The notes: generated by a model not told the origin, from the sequence alone. Numbered from the stretch's first letter, positions 23,501-35,817 are shown. The stretch is 64,000 bases of DNA from Ehretia macrophylla (GCA_037974665.1 CM075777.1:14035001-14099000); one strand, 5' to 3'. A program made the numbers and translations.

Positions 23501-26500
23501 TTGTTCAAATAAGATAATTAGCTTGAATGTCATACTACCTACATGAAAATGATTGTTTAACTATAAATGCATGTGATTTAGATCTAATATTTATCTTGAA
23601 TGCTAATTTGATTGGAAATGAAGACAAGTGTTTTGGTGTAGCATCTATTCTTTAAGCTTATGATTTAATTTTAGATTGAAGAGTTAGTTTAATTGTGTAG
23701 TGGTTTAGTTAGAATGTAAGTTAATTGTGAAGTGATTATTTATTGGCTTGTTAAATGTTATCTTTAACTTGAGTCTGCTATGAATGTGAGATGAAAATTT
23801 TCTTATTTTAAGTTGCTGTCAAGTTCTTATTTTTTTTTTAGGTTTGCTTCAAAGTAGACAAAAGTGGTAATGTGTTCTTTTACATATCTAGCTTGAGTAT
23901 TAGAGTTCATAATGTTGTAGTAGTGTTCTTTTGCTAGCATTTGAAGTTTTTATGGTAGTTTATTGATAGAATAAAGTTTAGTTAGTTAAATGTAAAATGG
24001 TAGACAAAGTGTTTGTTTAAATGCATGAATGAAGTTTATATGTTAGAAACATGCTTAATATGACTTATGAGCAAGGAATCAACAAAGAATTTCAAGTAGT
24101 TTTGCTTAAATGAATTCAACCCCTTTGTGTTTCTTTTGAATTCTTGAGACTTTGATGACTAGTTAGGCTTAGAAGTTGTTGATTAATAGCTCTTAGGAGT
24201 GTTAGAGTCCAAAACATGTTAGTCAAGCAAGAAAATAGCAAAAGGACTCAAGTGTGCTTGTGTGTATGTGTTCTGTTTGGATCAGTGCACTGTACCCGAC
24301 TTTTGGAGCCTTTCGGACATAGCAAACATGCTCAAAAATTAACCAAATTTGTACAGCAGCTAGATTAGGTAGTTTAGATCAAATGTTGATTTCTAGGGCT
24401 AAGGCTAATTCTAATGTTTTAGGCCTCCGATTTAGCCATTTTCGAAATGTGTCTAGGAAAAATCGTTGGTGCAGGGTAGTTTAGAGTAGTTGCACGGAAA
24501 AGGGTATAACTTATGGAATTAACTCGGAATTAGGCACCGTTTGATTCTAAAATCATCTACACTCGAAGAGCTACGTTTCTACACAAAAATTAGTCAGTTT
24601 GGAGGTCAATAGCATTTGTAACTGAATTGACTAAGATAAGCTTCTGTTAAGAGATTTGTTGGATTATTTGAGAATTTCTTGAACTTGTAGCATAGCTAGA
24701 TAGTTGAATTGGTATACATGTTATAATTGTTATATTTAGTATTTCTTGAGTTATAAATTGATACGTGGGTAAGGTTAGCCTACTTTGCTAACCTCCCGAC
24801 TTTTTATTTACTTGCTATCTTGAGATCTCAAATGTGTATGGAGTAAACATGCTTATATCTTGTTATATTGTTTATATTGCTTGTAAATTGTATTGTATGT
24901 GTGAAGTTATGATTATGATTGGAATACTTGGCTACTTGAGTGATTACTTGGATTATGTGTTAAATTAAAGTATAAAATGTGATTATGGCATGCAAGATAA
25001 CTTGTTTAGAAATAGTTGAGTTGTCTTAAGTTAAATAAAGTTGTTGTATTTAGGTAAGGGTCTTGAGTGGTAATTAAAGAAGATTTGGTGCAATTGGAAT
25101 GGATTCTTGGCTTTTCTAAGGTGAGGGAGTCTTTAACCCTTTTGTGCATCTTAGTTTATTTAATTGTTTTTAGATTATATGATTTAACTAATTGATAAAG
25201 TTTTCATGTACCATTTATTTGTTATCTCGTGATTACTCATGTTTGTTTGATATTATCTCGTGAATTCTTGAATTCGTGTCGGGTTGCGCAACCTTTTCGG
25301 ACATGGTAGCGTCGAGAAACACGGGCGGCGTCGGGCTTGCTGTGCTCCCTCGACTACCATGGTGCCTATTCCCTTTCTCGCTGAGGCATACTCCACTATC
25401 CCATAGGTGTGGTTCACCTGCTGGGCATGGACCTACCTTGGGAGAAAGGGTCGTAGGATCGGGATACATCCGGAGTATTCCAATTGTTGGTGTTTGGGGG
25501 TTTGCCAGCATGTTCGTGATGCTCGATGCTCGTGGTTCGTGGTTCATGAGTAAAGACTTGGAAGTGGAACCATATCCTTTTTAAAAGTGATTAATTGCTT
25601 GGCTTATTATCTTGTTGGTTTACGTGGCTTATACATGTTATCTTGTATTTGCATATCATATTGCACGTTGGTATATTGCATCACCTCCCTCGCTGGGCAA
25701 CTTTGTTGCTCACTCCTCATTTAATATGTTTCAGGAGAAGTTGAGGTAGTCCTCCAGCTAGTAGCGGTAGTAGAAGAGGAGGAAGTGCTAGTTAAGCAAT
25801 TTCCGTGACTTCTTGTGTGATAAGGTTGTCTAAAATGTGAAGCTTGCGTGGAGTTGTTGTTGATTGCCTTTTTGTGACCTTGGGGTCTTGAGTATATTTG
25901 GTGAATGTAATAATTTGTAATCTTGTATGTTGGATATAAAGTGGAATGACATGTAATAATCCATAGTAAACTTATTCTTTTGCATGCTTGTGTGATTAAC
26001 AAACTTGGAAGTAGAACTTGGCTATTGTTGTATCTAACTGCCTATGGTTAAAATTAGAAATGCTTTGCTTGCTTGTGTGTTATATGTAATTGTTGTTCCA
26101 AGGCTTGGATGGCCTTGAACCTTTGAATTTTAAGTATAAAAGCTTGTTTTAGTATATTGTGGCTATTTTGAGCATTTACAGGTTTGAAAAATGTCCCCGG
26201 TACAGAGGAAACTCTGTCCGTTTTTCCTAAAATTTTGAGACTGGGTTGGAATTGGGTTGAGAATAGCTTAGTTATTAGAGCCTCCGGTCTCGTGAGGGAT
26301 CGGGACGTTACATATTGGATTACCATGTGGGCTATGATATAATTTGTGATTGGGCTTTGATTTTTGTCCAATAGTTTGAAGTTAGCCTTTGATCCTTTTG
26401 AATGAACAAGTTGATGTGGGTTTTGCTTGAGATAATTTGATGTATTGAAAAACTTACCCAAGATACAAATAAGAATTTTAAATCAAAATTAAGATATTTT

Positions 26501-26541
26501 GTTATTATCAAAATAAAGATTATAAGCTTTTTAGGCCAACA
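20520..26541 (-). repeat. Solo Sirevirus LTR S2, split by LTR B
   Basis: Read on the minus strand, 26541 down to 26313 plus 21957 down to 20520 forms one LTR of about 1660 bp collinear with the S1 LTRs. It starts TGTTGGCCTAAAAAGCTT, then has a GGAGACG...CATAAGGGGTACC match, a CGGTCG-type palindromic patch (21365-21475), TTGGTGAAG/AAGCTT motifs near 20930-21010, and ends near CTAATTCACCCCCCTCTTAGG. A 5-bp target duplication cctat (20515-20519 and 26542-26546) brackets it. The terminal CA has decayed to TA. No internal region remains, so it formed by LTR-LTR recombination. Confidence 0.8.
21958..26312 (+). repeat. Gypsy solo LTR B (4355 bp) with perfect TSD
   Basis: Begins TGTGATGACCC and ends GGGACGTTACA, flanked on both sides by tattg (21953-21957 and 26313-26317). 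Joining the flanks restores the Sirevirus LTR S2. A TATA-like TTATAAGC at about 22514 and an A-rich start near 22530 suggest the promoter and R start. No coding region is seen; reading frames inside are chance. It is unusually long for an LTR. Confidence 0.9.
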
Positions 26542-26546
26542 CCTAT

Positions 26547-27249
26547 GTTCGTTGGAGAGTAGGGTTTATGGTTAGTTCCTGTTTCTTATTAAATGTTCAA
26601 GATTATGTGTTACTTATTCATAAGTTATGCTCATTATTATGTGAAGTATATGACTTATTTGCGAACTTATGTGCATGACATGGTTTTCTCCAAACATTTT
26701 TAAATGATAAAATGTTTACGAAAACCTTTCCCAATTCCTCTCTCACTGAGCTTGGTGTAGCTCACCCCTTTTTCTCCATCATTACAGGTTGTTCGAGATA
26801 GAAGCTTAGAAGTAGACAACCGCAAATGGAATTTGTATGTAATGGTTGTATGTGAGGGAAATGTGTATATGATAATAGTGATGAAGTTTGTATACCATGT
26901 ATTATTTGAATTGATGTAATAGTTAGATGTTGTATTTAGGCCATTTCGGATTCGAAAGACATAATGTAAATGCAATTTTTTGTAACTTGGGTTTTAGTAT
27001 AGAGATAATTTTTTTTGTAGGGTCCCTTTATCTATCTAATTCATTCTAGTACTCTTGGGAAGTAGTTTTAGTAGCTTTGATGTATTGTTTTGTGGATGAT
27101 AGTGCTCGGGCTAATGTAATGTGCCTTAGCGGACTTAGGAGGAGTGATCTTTTTAAACCCGTGACATCACGATCCCAAGATTGTAAGTTTGGTTATTATT
27201 CTCCTTCTTGTGGTATCAGAGGTTGTATTACCGAAATAGGGTCGTGACA
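26547..27249 (+). repeat. Gypsy LTR A, part 3 (3' end)
   Basis: Continues LTR A after the S2 target duplication and ends GGGTCGTGACA. The last 40 bases (TGGTATCAGAGG...GGGTCGTGACA) align with the end of LTR B (TTATTAGAGCC...GGGACGTTACA). The CTCTCACTGAGC...TAGCTCACCCC stretch (26740-26770) matches the CTCGCTGGGCAAC...GCTCACTCC stretch of LTR B (25688-25715). Confidence 0.7.
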
Positions 27250-27260
27250 GTATCCTACCA

Positions 27261-27830
27261 AGGGGGCATTTGAGGTGCTGGAAGTGAAGGTTAAACATGA
27301 ACTCTATGAGATTCGCGATATCCTTGCCAACTTAAACCTCAATGCCAACAAGAATTGCGAAGATGGCGAAGCTAACTGTGCCATAGAAGGTGCCTATGTT
27401 CAACCTATCAGTTAACGAATTCTTGATGTTCAGGACAGACAATCTATCTATGAGGGCAGACTTGAAGATGAACTTGTTCACTTAATAGTCTCCATTGCAA
27501 CAGGCTCTATTGTGAACAGGACTATAGGAGAGTGTACCCTCAATGACAAATTGCACCCCAAGTAATTGATGATGTGTAAGTAAGAGATTTATCAGGACTC
27601 TCAATTTGTACAAAGAAGGGGACACAATTTTGGGGGATATCAAAATTTTTATCTGACACAAAGAGTGGGGCGCGACTTTGACGATTATCGTCTCAAAGTT
27701 GATTTCCTTAATTTAAGCGGTAATCTCAATATTGAAGTCTTCCTAGATTGGTGCTACAAAGTAGAAAAAAAAATTCGATATCATAGATGTGTTTGATGAT
27801 AAGATGGTGAAGTTGTTGTGTCCCCATCAC
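27261..27830 (+). pseudogene. Gypsy gag N-terminal fragment
   Basis: Read with frame changes, the plus strand gives a basic/acidic N-terminal stretch (VKVKHELYEIRDILANLNLN). Further on, near 27675-27800, comes the gag landmark FDDYRLKVDFLNLSGNLNIE followed by FLDWCYKVEKK. The F-x-G-x-L-x-x-x-x-F-L-D-W pattern is typical of gypsy gag. It sits directly after LTR A but has no primer site or leader, so it is probably a separate broken element. It lies opposite in strand to the G2 gag end on the other side of LTR A. Confidence 0.6.
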
Positions 27831-28540
27831 AATAGAAGCCAAAACAACGTCCTTTCCTTTCATATATGACAAAAGAACATCTAGCTCCCAAGATGTGCCT
27901 TGCATTATGAAAGTCAAAGACTACGCATAGAACCAAGAATCCAACCCAGTGAATGGGTTAGCATTGACCCCATATTGAAGTCAGGAACCATTACACAACC
28001 TCCGTACCCAGGGATAGAGAAACAACATATGTTTCATTGTTTTAAAAGCATCATCATGTAATTTGCATGTGGATCATAGGCAACTTCCTTTTGAATCTAT
28101 TTTCTTCGGAAGGATGACCATTCCTATAAGCTTTTTACAAAAACATTCTTAATTTTGTTGGTACTTTGAGGCTTCAAATAAGTTCTCAGAGGTATTTAGG
28201 AGTCTTATAAAATCTGCTTCCTTTTACATGTCTAGTGAGAGAATTAAGCCTCAATACACACCTAACACTATAATACCTTGTGTTAACATTGTAAGCTCCA
28301 TTAGTGGTGAAGGAATGTGTCTTTAATGTAGGTAGTTGGATGTCCTTTAAGTGGAGGAAATATGCCTCTTATCTCTAGTACAATGGCCCCCCATTTTTCT
28401 TTTTGATTCAAAGGAGACCTAAGTCATACAACATATATCTAAATGTTACCCACAAAAATTGATATCGCAACCTCTTGCACTTATAACGAGGAGCATACCA
28501 CAAGACCAAAAGCTATCAGGTCAGACAGACACTTTAGTAA
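27831..28540. other. Unassigned intergenic sequence
   Basis: AT-rich sequence with no open frame that reads as a known protein. Short stretches may be further decayed LINE sequence continuing from the next feature, but I cannot support that. Confidence 0.5.
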
Positions 28541-28890
28541 TGTCACGAAACGTAAAGCCTCTCAATAGATCTACAATTGGCAAGCCAGGCATTTATCAAA
28601 CTGTTGATTGATTCTCATTGCCAATCATCCACTTAGCATGTTGTTTTAGAAGATCTCTATTCTTGAGAAGATTCTCCCAACTCCAAGAAGCATTCTTTTT
28701 AAATGTTGCATTCCAGAACTCAACATTGTGAAAATAGATGCCTTGAAGAGTTTTAAGCAATATATAAGAGGGATTATGAAGAATTCCCCAATGCCTAGGT
28801 AGCCATAAGGGAAAGATTATGAGCTATAAACAAGATTCGTGAAGCTAAGCACGGAAAATCCATATAAATTACTAGATGATTCTAGTCTCT
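28541..28890 (-). pseudogene. L1-type LINE ORF2 C-terminal fragment
   Basis: On the minus strand a continuous stretch reads NPSYILLKTLQGIYFHNVEF, then WNATFKKNASWSWENLLKNR and DLLKQHAKWMIGNENQST. This matches the conserved plant LINE pattern NPSSLxARVLKAxYFPxxxF...GxxPSYxWRSILxGRxLLxxGLxWRIGNGxSI that lies after the RT domain. A stop follows at about 28600. Only this end of the LINE is recognisable. Confidence 0.75.
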
Positions 28891-31833
28891 CTTTTAGAGT
28901 GTAGTGTCTTTGAAGCAATCCCACAATCTCTTTCACACTCAGTGAAGATATCTCATCTGAACTAATGAACCCCTTTTCTTTCCATCTTTTGCCCACTAGA
29001 AAATAGCAATCTTAGTACATAGATGTTTACAAATTGGTTGAGATAAAAGAAAATTTGACATTACATAGGGGAATGAATTATAGAACTGCTATGATACGCA
29101 CTATTTTTCTCAGATTCAAATAGGAGATTACTTTTTCAGCTATATTTGTTGATGTTTGCATGATACTCTAGCCTGTATATTTAGATACTAGTGTCGTTTG
29201 TGAGTTTGGGACTAAGATGGAGTTTTTACCCCACTTGAAGGTTCACCAACTTTAGCTCTCTTTGTAAGGCTTGTGAGCTTGCCCTGTTTCAATGTAGCTC
29301 CTTTGATTGTTTAATTGTTTGTTCGTTTGGGGATCTATCATTAAACGGTCCTAAACCCATTAGTGAAGATCATAGCATGAAACTGTCAGAGATTAGGGTC
29401 GTTTCTCACAGTTAATAACCTTAAATCGTATGGGTAAAAATGATTAATTAGAGCTATAACTTAAGTTAAAACACTACCTTATAAATCATCATACTTATAT
29501 CACGTTTCACACTAACGTACAAAATCACAATTGCACTATTTAGAACCTAAAATCCTCAACGAGGGTGTGTACTCTCAAGACCAACGAAACCGTAAAGGTT
29601 ATTCGTACATTGCACCGCAAGAATTTAGAATCGACTCATACAAGTTCAATAACTTTTGTCCGCAAGATATAATACTTTATTCCGTACATCACTTGAGTCC
29701 TATTTTTTCTACTAGTAAGTGGCCATTGAATCCGTTTAGTCACGCTTCAGCCCAGAACTTCAAACCACAAACGAGACTAAAGTCATATCATGTCTCACAC
29801 CAATGTCAGCACATTAGAATTAAATTTGTTGTTCAGGGATGAAGCTATTAGTCCCTGACAGGTGGAATCAAAATGGGTGAAGAAATTCTTCAAGATTTTG
29901 CAACAAAATGCTACTTTAACATTGAAAAAACTAATACAAATGTGACTATCACAAGCAATAAAGACAGTAACTTTTTACTCAGGTACATTGACTGCGTGTG
30001 AATATATGATATACGAGACAAATAGTTGATAAACCTAGTAACATAGTTAAGAACAGAAAATAATCAAAGCTTAAGCAAGGAAGCAAACTGCTCAAACAGA
30101 GCAAGAACAACAGCTTTGACAGATGACTTAGAGCAAAAGATGGTAAGGAAAAGAAAGTTTTAAGGTGATAGAGAACTAGTATTTCTTAATCCTCCCTAAA
30201 ATAAATTACTCGTGTTAAACATAAATAGCGGCTGTGCAATAGGAAAACAGCAGCAAAAACAACAACAATTACTATGTTCTTTACAAGTATAATGCAATGA
30301 TCATTTGATGATCTCACACTTGCAAGGATTGCTTGCTTTCTTTAATCTTTCCATGTATCCTCTTGATCAGGAAATTTAACAATGGACTAACCTATTAAAG
30401 ATGTTTTACAAGAAAGCCTTTTGAGTTTGCAAAAGAATTGGTTTTGAAGTAAGGTTAATTGTGTTCTGATTAAAAATGAATCTGTAGCAGATATGCTACT
30501 TAGAGTATTCCTATCAGCAAAGAAAAGAAAAAGTGGCACGCCGCGTAGCATACCCTCTGGGAAGGCTTTAAGAATATCTTTGGGGTTTCGCTCCTTCATT
30601 TGCCAAGAAATCAACACGGACATTTCACCCTGGGAATGTGTGCTCGAAGGAGATTTGCCTTCAACTGGTAAGAGTGCTCATCCCAATACTTAAATTTAAC
30701 AACCGCCATTGAGGGTCTTATTAGCAACTCCATCAGCACCATTGATTTTCAGAAGATACAGCTCCTAAAGAAAGTGAGTGACAAATGTTCAGTGAAAAAT
30801 TGAAGAATTGACATTTTTGGAAGAGAACAGAGAAAGGAAAATAAGGAAAATGAGGATATAGTCCCAAAATAATCTTAAGGTAACTTTCCTCCTATAAGAA
30901 CAAGGTACCACAAGTATAAGCATTACGTGATGTTGGCATGTACTACAAGCTTCTCAAGCATCGTGAGCTAATATGATGTACCAAATATTAAGCAAACTGA
31001 ATTAACTTCGAAAATGAAAAATTAAGACGGTTTAAACTCCAAACCTTCCCCCTTTTCTTTATTGGTAAGTCAAGTTTAAGCACTAAGCTACAACTTGAAC
31101 ATAGAAACCAAGGTCGTATTAGTGATGGTTATAAACACATACGATAGAGATAAATATCAAACACCTAGATATGTCGATAAGAGAAGCTGCAAAGATGCTT
31201 CTGAGTTTCAACTCTAGTATCAGACACTTTTGAGAATGAACAATACGGTTTAGCCCTAAAATAATTTAGTTAAAAAGGTGAATTTGTAATTTCCAGAAAT
31301 TGTGCATTTCCAGAGTATGGGAAAGAATGATATACTCTCGTGCAACCAAACAAGACAAAGTCTTGTCAATCAGTAGTATTTTGGTACATGGATTTACCAA
31401 AACTTCCAAAAAGTTTTGACATGTGATGCAATCTACCTAAATGTCATGCCTATGAGTCCAGGAATGTTTCCTTTGTTCCAGCTTCTTCATTTCAAATTTT
31501 CTGCAAGTTCACCTATTTCTAGGCCCTCTTTATAGCAACCACATTTTCAGATCAAGAACTGCATTAAGTACAACCAAATTTTACTAGCTAAGCTACTTAA
31601 AATCTCTGCGGGAAGGAAAATACAAATACTGAGTCAACATATTTCCATGAAAACATATACCACCATATTTCAAGGATAAATGTCAATATGTAGATAACTA
31701 AGAGAAGTAGGACGAGTTTCAAGTGGCAAAGTATATTGGTCTCATAGGGACTACGACTAGTAATCCTACTTATGGAACTTTGATAAGTAGATGCAGCCAC
31801 AAGTAGAGTCCTCAATTAGAAATATGATTAATT
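28891..31833. other. Unassigned intergenic sequence (2.9 kb)
   Basis: Reading frames here are short and none resembles a known domain. A piece near 30480-30660 has a weak resemblance to the tail of a LINE RNase H on the minus strand, not strong enough to call. No tRNA, terminal repeats or tandem repeats were seen. Confidence 0.5.

Positions 31834-31886
<53 letters not shown>
31834..31886 (-). rRNA. Fragment of organellar/bacterial-type 16S rRNA gene (53 bp)
   Basis: On the minus strand this contains CTCAAAGGAATTGACGGGGA, then CCCGCACAAGCGGTGGAGCA, then TGTGGTTTAATTCAA. This is the universally conserved 16S region around E. coli positions 910-960. Nuclear 18S rRNA differs strongly here, so the source is a plastid or mitochondrial gene. 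Both flanks are unrelated AT-rich sequence. It is a relic, not a functional gene. Confidence 0.85.
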
Positions 31887-32448
31887 CATGTAAGATGTGA
31901 TATCTATGGTGAAAATTCAGTCAACATCAGAAAACTCCTCCTTCCATATTAGTCCCAGGACCAGCAAGAGGCCTCAAGAGATGATTAACATATGGTAGCT
32001 AAAACATTTCAAATCTTCAAATTATTTCGAATCATGGAAACACCTCTTACAAAATGCACGGTAAGATTGTGTATCATAGACCCTCCAAACCTTGTGCACA
32101 GCGAGAGTTTCATGCATCAAATTGCCTTTTTTTAATACCTCATAACCTTGTGGCCAATTCCAATTTTTAATCTTTTTTTTCTATAGCAAAAGAGAGATGT
32201 ATTCATATGATGCCAAGAAGGTGCAAGCCATTCGTAGAAAAACAAGCATATATATACTAAATGCGTGCATATATTCAAGAAGATTTACACAAGCATTGTT
32301 ACTAGGAAACAGAGCCTTAAACCACAAAAACCATGTGATTGGAAATGCATAGTGGAAGATTCAAAATTGACAATCACTATCTTGGTTATATATATTGTAC
32401 TCTTAAGAGGAAGAAAATGAGAGAAAATGGCTTATTATTCTGCCTTTA
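31887..32448. other. Unassigned intergenic sequence
   Basis: No recognisable coding sequence or repeat. I looked for continuation of the 16S fragment and found none. Confidence 0.5.
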
Positions 32449-33300
32449 CTAAAAACACTCTCCCTCAATCCAATACATACATGTCATATGTACCACCTTA
32501 TTACAAATATACTCAACCCGAGGAATGTGAACGATTTGTGAACAAATAAGCTTGTTGAATGGTTTATCATAAAAATTGAAATAAGAAGTAGCAGTCTCTT
32601 TTGCCAACATATCTGACAAAACTATAGTCAACCTTAATGTGCAGTAGATTTGCTCGCGAAATGCTAGATCTGACGCGATATAGATTGTTGCTTGATTATC
32701 ACAAATTAGCTTCATAGAATGAAAGCAATTTGTTGCAATCTTAGGTACAAAATGTTTTACCTATATACACAAGTGTCTAAACCCATAACATGATATATGA
32801 TTCACACTGTATTGAACCGTCACATCTTTTTTCTTGCATTTCCATGAGATTATGTTTCCATCAACAAAGACACAATATCTAGAGATGAGTGAGTCTATTA
32901 AACAGACAAATCTGCAATTCGCACCAGAAAAGCCAATGATTTTAGTATGTTCTAGATTGTCATACAATAACCCTTTCAAAATCACTCTTAATACACCAAA
33001 AATACTAAGAACAACCCCCTAATGATTATCCCATGAAGAATACTAAAACTAACTACACTCGCAACAAATGAAATATTTGGACAAGCTAACTCTGAGGTAG
33101 TTAAAATTTTCCACTAAGCTATTCTACCTACTTGGGTTTGACATCAGTTTCCCTCTATTCGGTGCAATTTTCACATTCGCATCCATCCTTGAATTACATA
33201 GTTATGCACCAAGCATCCCAACCTCAATTAATCCATCTAGGGTATACTTGCACTAAGAGATAAACAAGATGCGATTTGATTGTGCAAATTCAATCTAGAG
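32449..33300 (-). pseudogene. Ty1/copia RT-RNase H remnant
   Basis: From 33270 downwards the minus strand follows the end of copia RT (KYTLDGLIEVGMLGA, then MDANVKIAPNRGKLMSNP and a decayed VGKLNYL-TRPD segment). Next comes RNase H: GLLYDNLEHTKIIGFSGAN, SRYCVFVDGNIISWKCKKK (32830-32900) and MKLICDNQATIYIAS (32680-32715), with a decayed [18 protein letters not shown] end. Many stops. The rest of the element is absent. Confidence 0.85.
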
Positions 33301-34330
33301 GAAGTAGCACAGTTGTCCCAAGTCCTTGGTCAGAAATCACCGGGGCAAAAAGGCCTTCAAATCTGTTCCAAAAATTGAATTTTCCATTAGATAACTCACT
33401 TGAAGCATTTCATATAAACTTTGCCGCCCTAAGTCTGCCTAAGGTTCTTCAGGGGCATTTACAAAAAACTTAGTCCTAGGGGTTCTAGACTATTCATCAA
33501 TGAGTAGCCAGAGGATGGGCCTACGCCCATCGTGACTTAGGTTTTTAGCATGACTATGGCACTATTACTCCCAAACGTTTGATAGGTCTTCAAATCTTTA
33601 GGGTTAAACAATCAGAGTCTCTCTTTGCGAATCTTTTTTTTAATAGCGTTGTTAAGGTCTACACATCGCTTAGTGCATGGATGTAATCTTGGTGGAAGGC
33701 ACAATATTTCTTCTTCTAGGTATATTCTAGGCAGGGCGTTCTTACATAGGCAGGCCTTCCCATATGCTAGAGTATGTGCCCCAACTAGCATTGACCAAGG
33801 TGTAGAATGAGAACATACCTTGACAGCCTCAACTAGGTAGACCGACTTTTCTCTGGTAGAGCCATCTAAAATATCATGTCTATCATAGTTCTGGGTAGCC
33901 CTAGAGAGGGCAGGACTAAACGTCTTGTTTGGCCTGTCAACTTTTTTGTCTTAATGAAGAAGAGATTCTATACCAATGGACAATCATTCCTTAAAAGGGA
34001 GTAGCTCCAAAACCGCTAAGAATCCCTTGTCAACGTGAAGGCTCCTCAAGATCCACGTAGTGGCCCGATCCAAAGAGGCGCTTGAGGGCCTAACCCTTCT
34101 AAAAGGGCTTTTCCTCTTTAGTAAGGTACAACATCTATTTCACAACGGAGTTGACAATCCCTTTGTTCGGGAGGTATGACTACGAGGACGATGGCTCATT
34201 GGAGTCTGTCCTAGAAGCTGAAAGAAACACACCTACTAACATACTCTCCAGTTTCTGGTTAAGGTTCTGTAGCAAACTAGTGATATTCCTAAGCTCTTGT
34301 ATGGCGCAAGCTTGATCATGATCTCTCTCA
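33301..34330. other. Unassigned sequence, possibly gypsy 5' internal region
   Basis: No domain can be named. The end next to 34331 reads on the minus strand as a hydrophilic, coiled-coil-like stretch (QELRNITSLLQNLNQKLESM, 34230-34310) of the kind found at the N-terminus of Tat/Ogre-type gag, in continuation of the repeat that follows. Confidence 0.4.
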
Positions 34331-34557
34331 ACTACGAGATATGGGTTGTTGAGGTCTTCTAAGGCCTGCTCAAGGATCCTTATATGGGCTAGGAATCGGG
34401 CCCTTTTCCCCTGTTTCTTCTCAACAGGGGTGTCATTAGTTTATCTTAAAAGTGATAACACATTTTTAAAATGAAGACTTCTTGTTTCATTCCTCATAAA
34501 TCGCACCAATTAATGATGACAAAAATTGGACTGGTAATGATTTCTCTCAACTACGAG

Positions 34558-35817
34558 CAGTGGTGGAGCCAAGCATAGGGGGTCAAAGTGGACACTACAG
34601 TGGTGAAATCAGTAACCATGGGTCAAACACTCATTTATCCATAATTTTTATTATAAAAAAAGTTGTTGGCTTTATGGCTAAAATCATGTTCTTTATGATG
34701 AACCAATATTTAACTTAAACATATTATAGCATAAACGAAGTCTTAAAAATATGACTCGCCCTCGTATAATGCACTTTATAGCCAATTATAAAAAAACAAG
34801 ACTAAAGCATATATGGAGTGTTCAAGGTGTGACCCCTCCTCAATATAGTAATGATATAACATATAAAAGAGAAAAAAATAAATAAATATAGTCATTGTAA
34901 ATAAACTAAGTCCCTTTCATTCAATGTAGAGGAAATTGTTGCTGAAAAATTGATTTTCTTTTGAAAAAATTATCCATGTCCTATTCAAAAAATAACAAAT
35001 TAGAAATCTAATTCAAGGTAAAATTAAAAAAGTTCAAAGTATATCATGTATAAATTAAAACAATACCCCAATGGCAGTCCCAGGGAGGGACCAGGGGAGC
35101 CCGGGTCCCCCCAACCTCTAGCCAAAAAAAAAAAATTGAGTACAAATTTTTTCTAAAAATCCATTTGGCCCCCCCCAACGTCAAACAGCCGACCAAATTT
35201 TTTAATGATTAATGTATGTGTATATATAGCTAAATAGAATTTTTTACACTCATTTATGTTTAAAATATTTGTTATCATTATTCTTTCTAAAAAACACATA
35301 ACCAAATTTTCTTAATTAAATTTCGGCACCCCCAATACTAATTTCCTGGATCCGCCCCTGCAATACCCTGTACATAAAAATAATAAGAAAATGGGTTGTT
35401 GTACACGCATTAGAAAATGGCCTTCGAAAGCTCCAAAACTGATTTGCATCATTCAGATTATAGAAGCTTGAGCCCCGAACTTGCTCACTAAATTTTAGCT
35501 CCATCGAACAAGAAATGACTGTTCATTCGTATGTTTGATGAAGATTGTATAGTTTTTCCATATATTTTACTCTCCTTTTTATATTTTCTCTTGTTTTCTC
35601 ACTCTCTTCACTCAATATACTTACAGAACATATAATTCTCAACATGAGAAAACAAGAGAAAAGAATTATTGGTCGAAAATAAAAATAAAGCGCATCCAAT
35701 CACTTATCATTGTTTTGACACTAAAACATAAAAATAAAAAAATAAAATAAAATAAAATAATATTTTTTTCAGCTCAGTGTGTGCAAATACCCTGAACAAG
35801 CTTTAGCTCCGCCATTG
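34558..35817. mobile_element. hAT-type MITE (960 bp) carrying a second MITE
   Basis: Terminal inverted repeats CAGTGGTGGAGCCAAGC (left) and CAATGGCGGAGCTAAAGC (right, reverse complement) match the CAGTGGCGGA-type ends of plant hAT elements. A perfect 8-bp target duplication actacgag lies at 34550-34557 and 35818-35825. No transposase is present, so it depended on another element. Confidence 0.9.
35069..35360. mobile_element. Inner hAT-type MITE (292 bp)
   Basis: Ends CAATGGCAGTCCCAGGG and, reverse complement, CAGGGGCGGATCCAGGA. Flanked by the perfect 8-bp target duplication caataccc (35061-35068 and 35361-35368). Non-coding; it includes a G/C-rich patch and an A-run. It sits inside the larger hAT MITE, so it is the younger of the two. 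Confidence 0.9.

Noticed and set aside
27212-27223. TGGTATCAGAGG resembling a primer binding site
   Set aside because: It aligns with the terminal 40 bases of LTR B and is followed by the LTR end GGGTCGTGACA, so it lies inside LTR A rather than after it.
30387-30660. Minus-strand stretch resembling the tail of a LINE RNase H (V-D-F-L-A-N-E-G)
   Set aside because: Only a handful of residues fit, with stops on both sides and no supporting upstream domain, so chance is not excluded.
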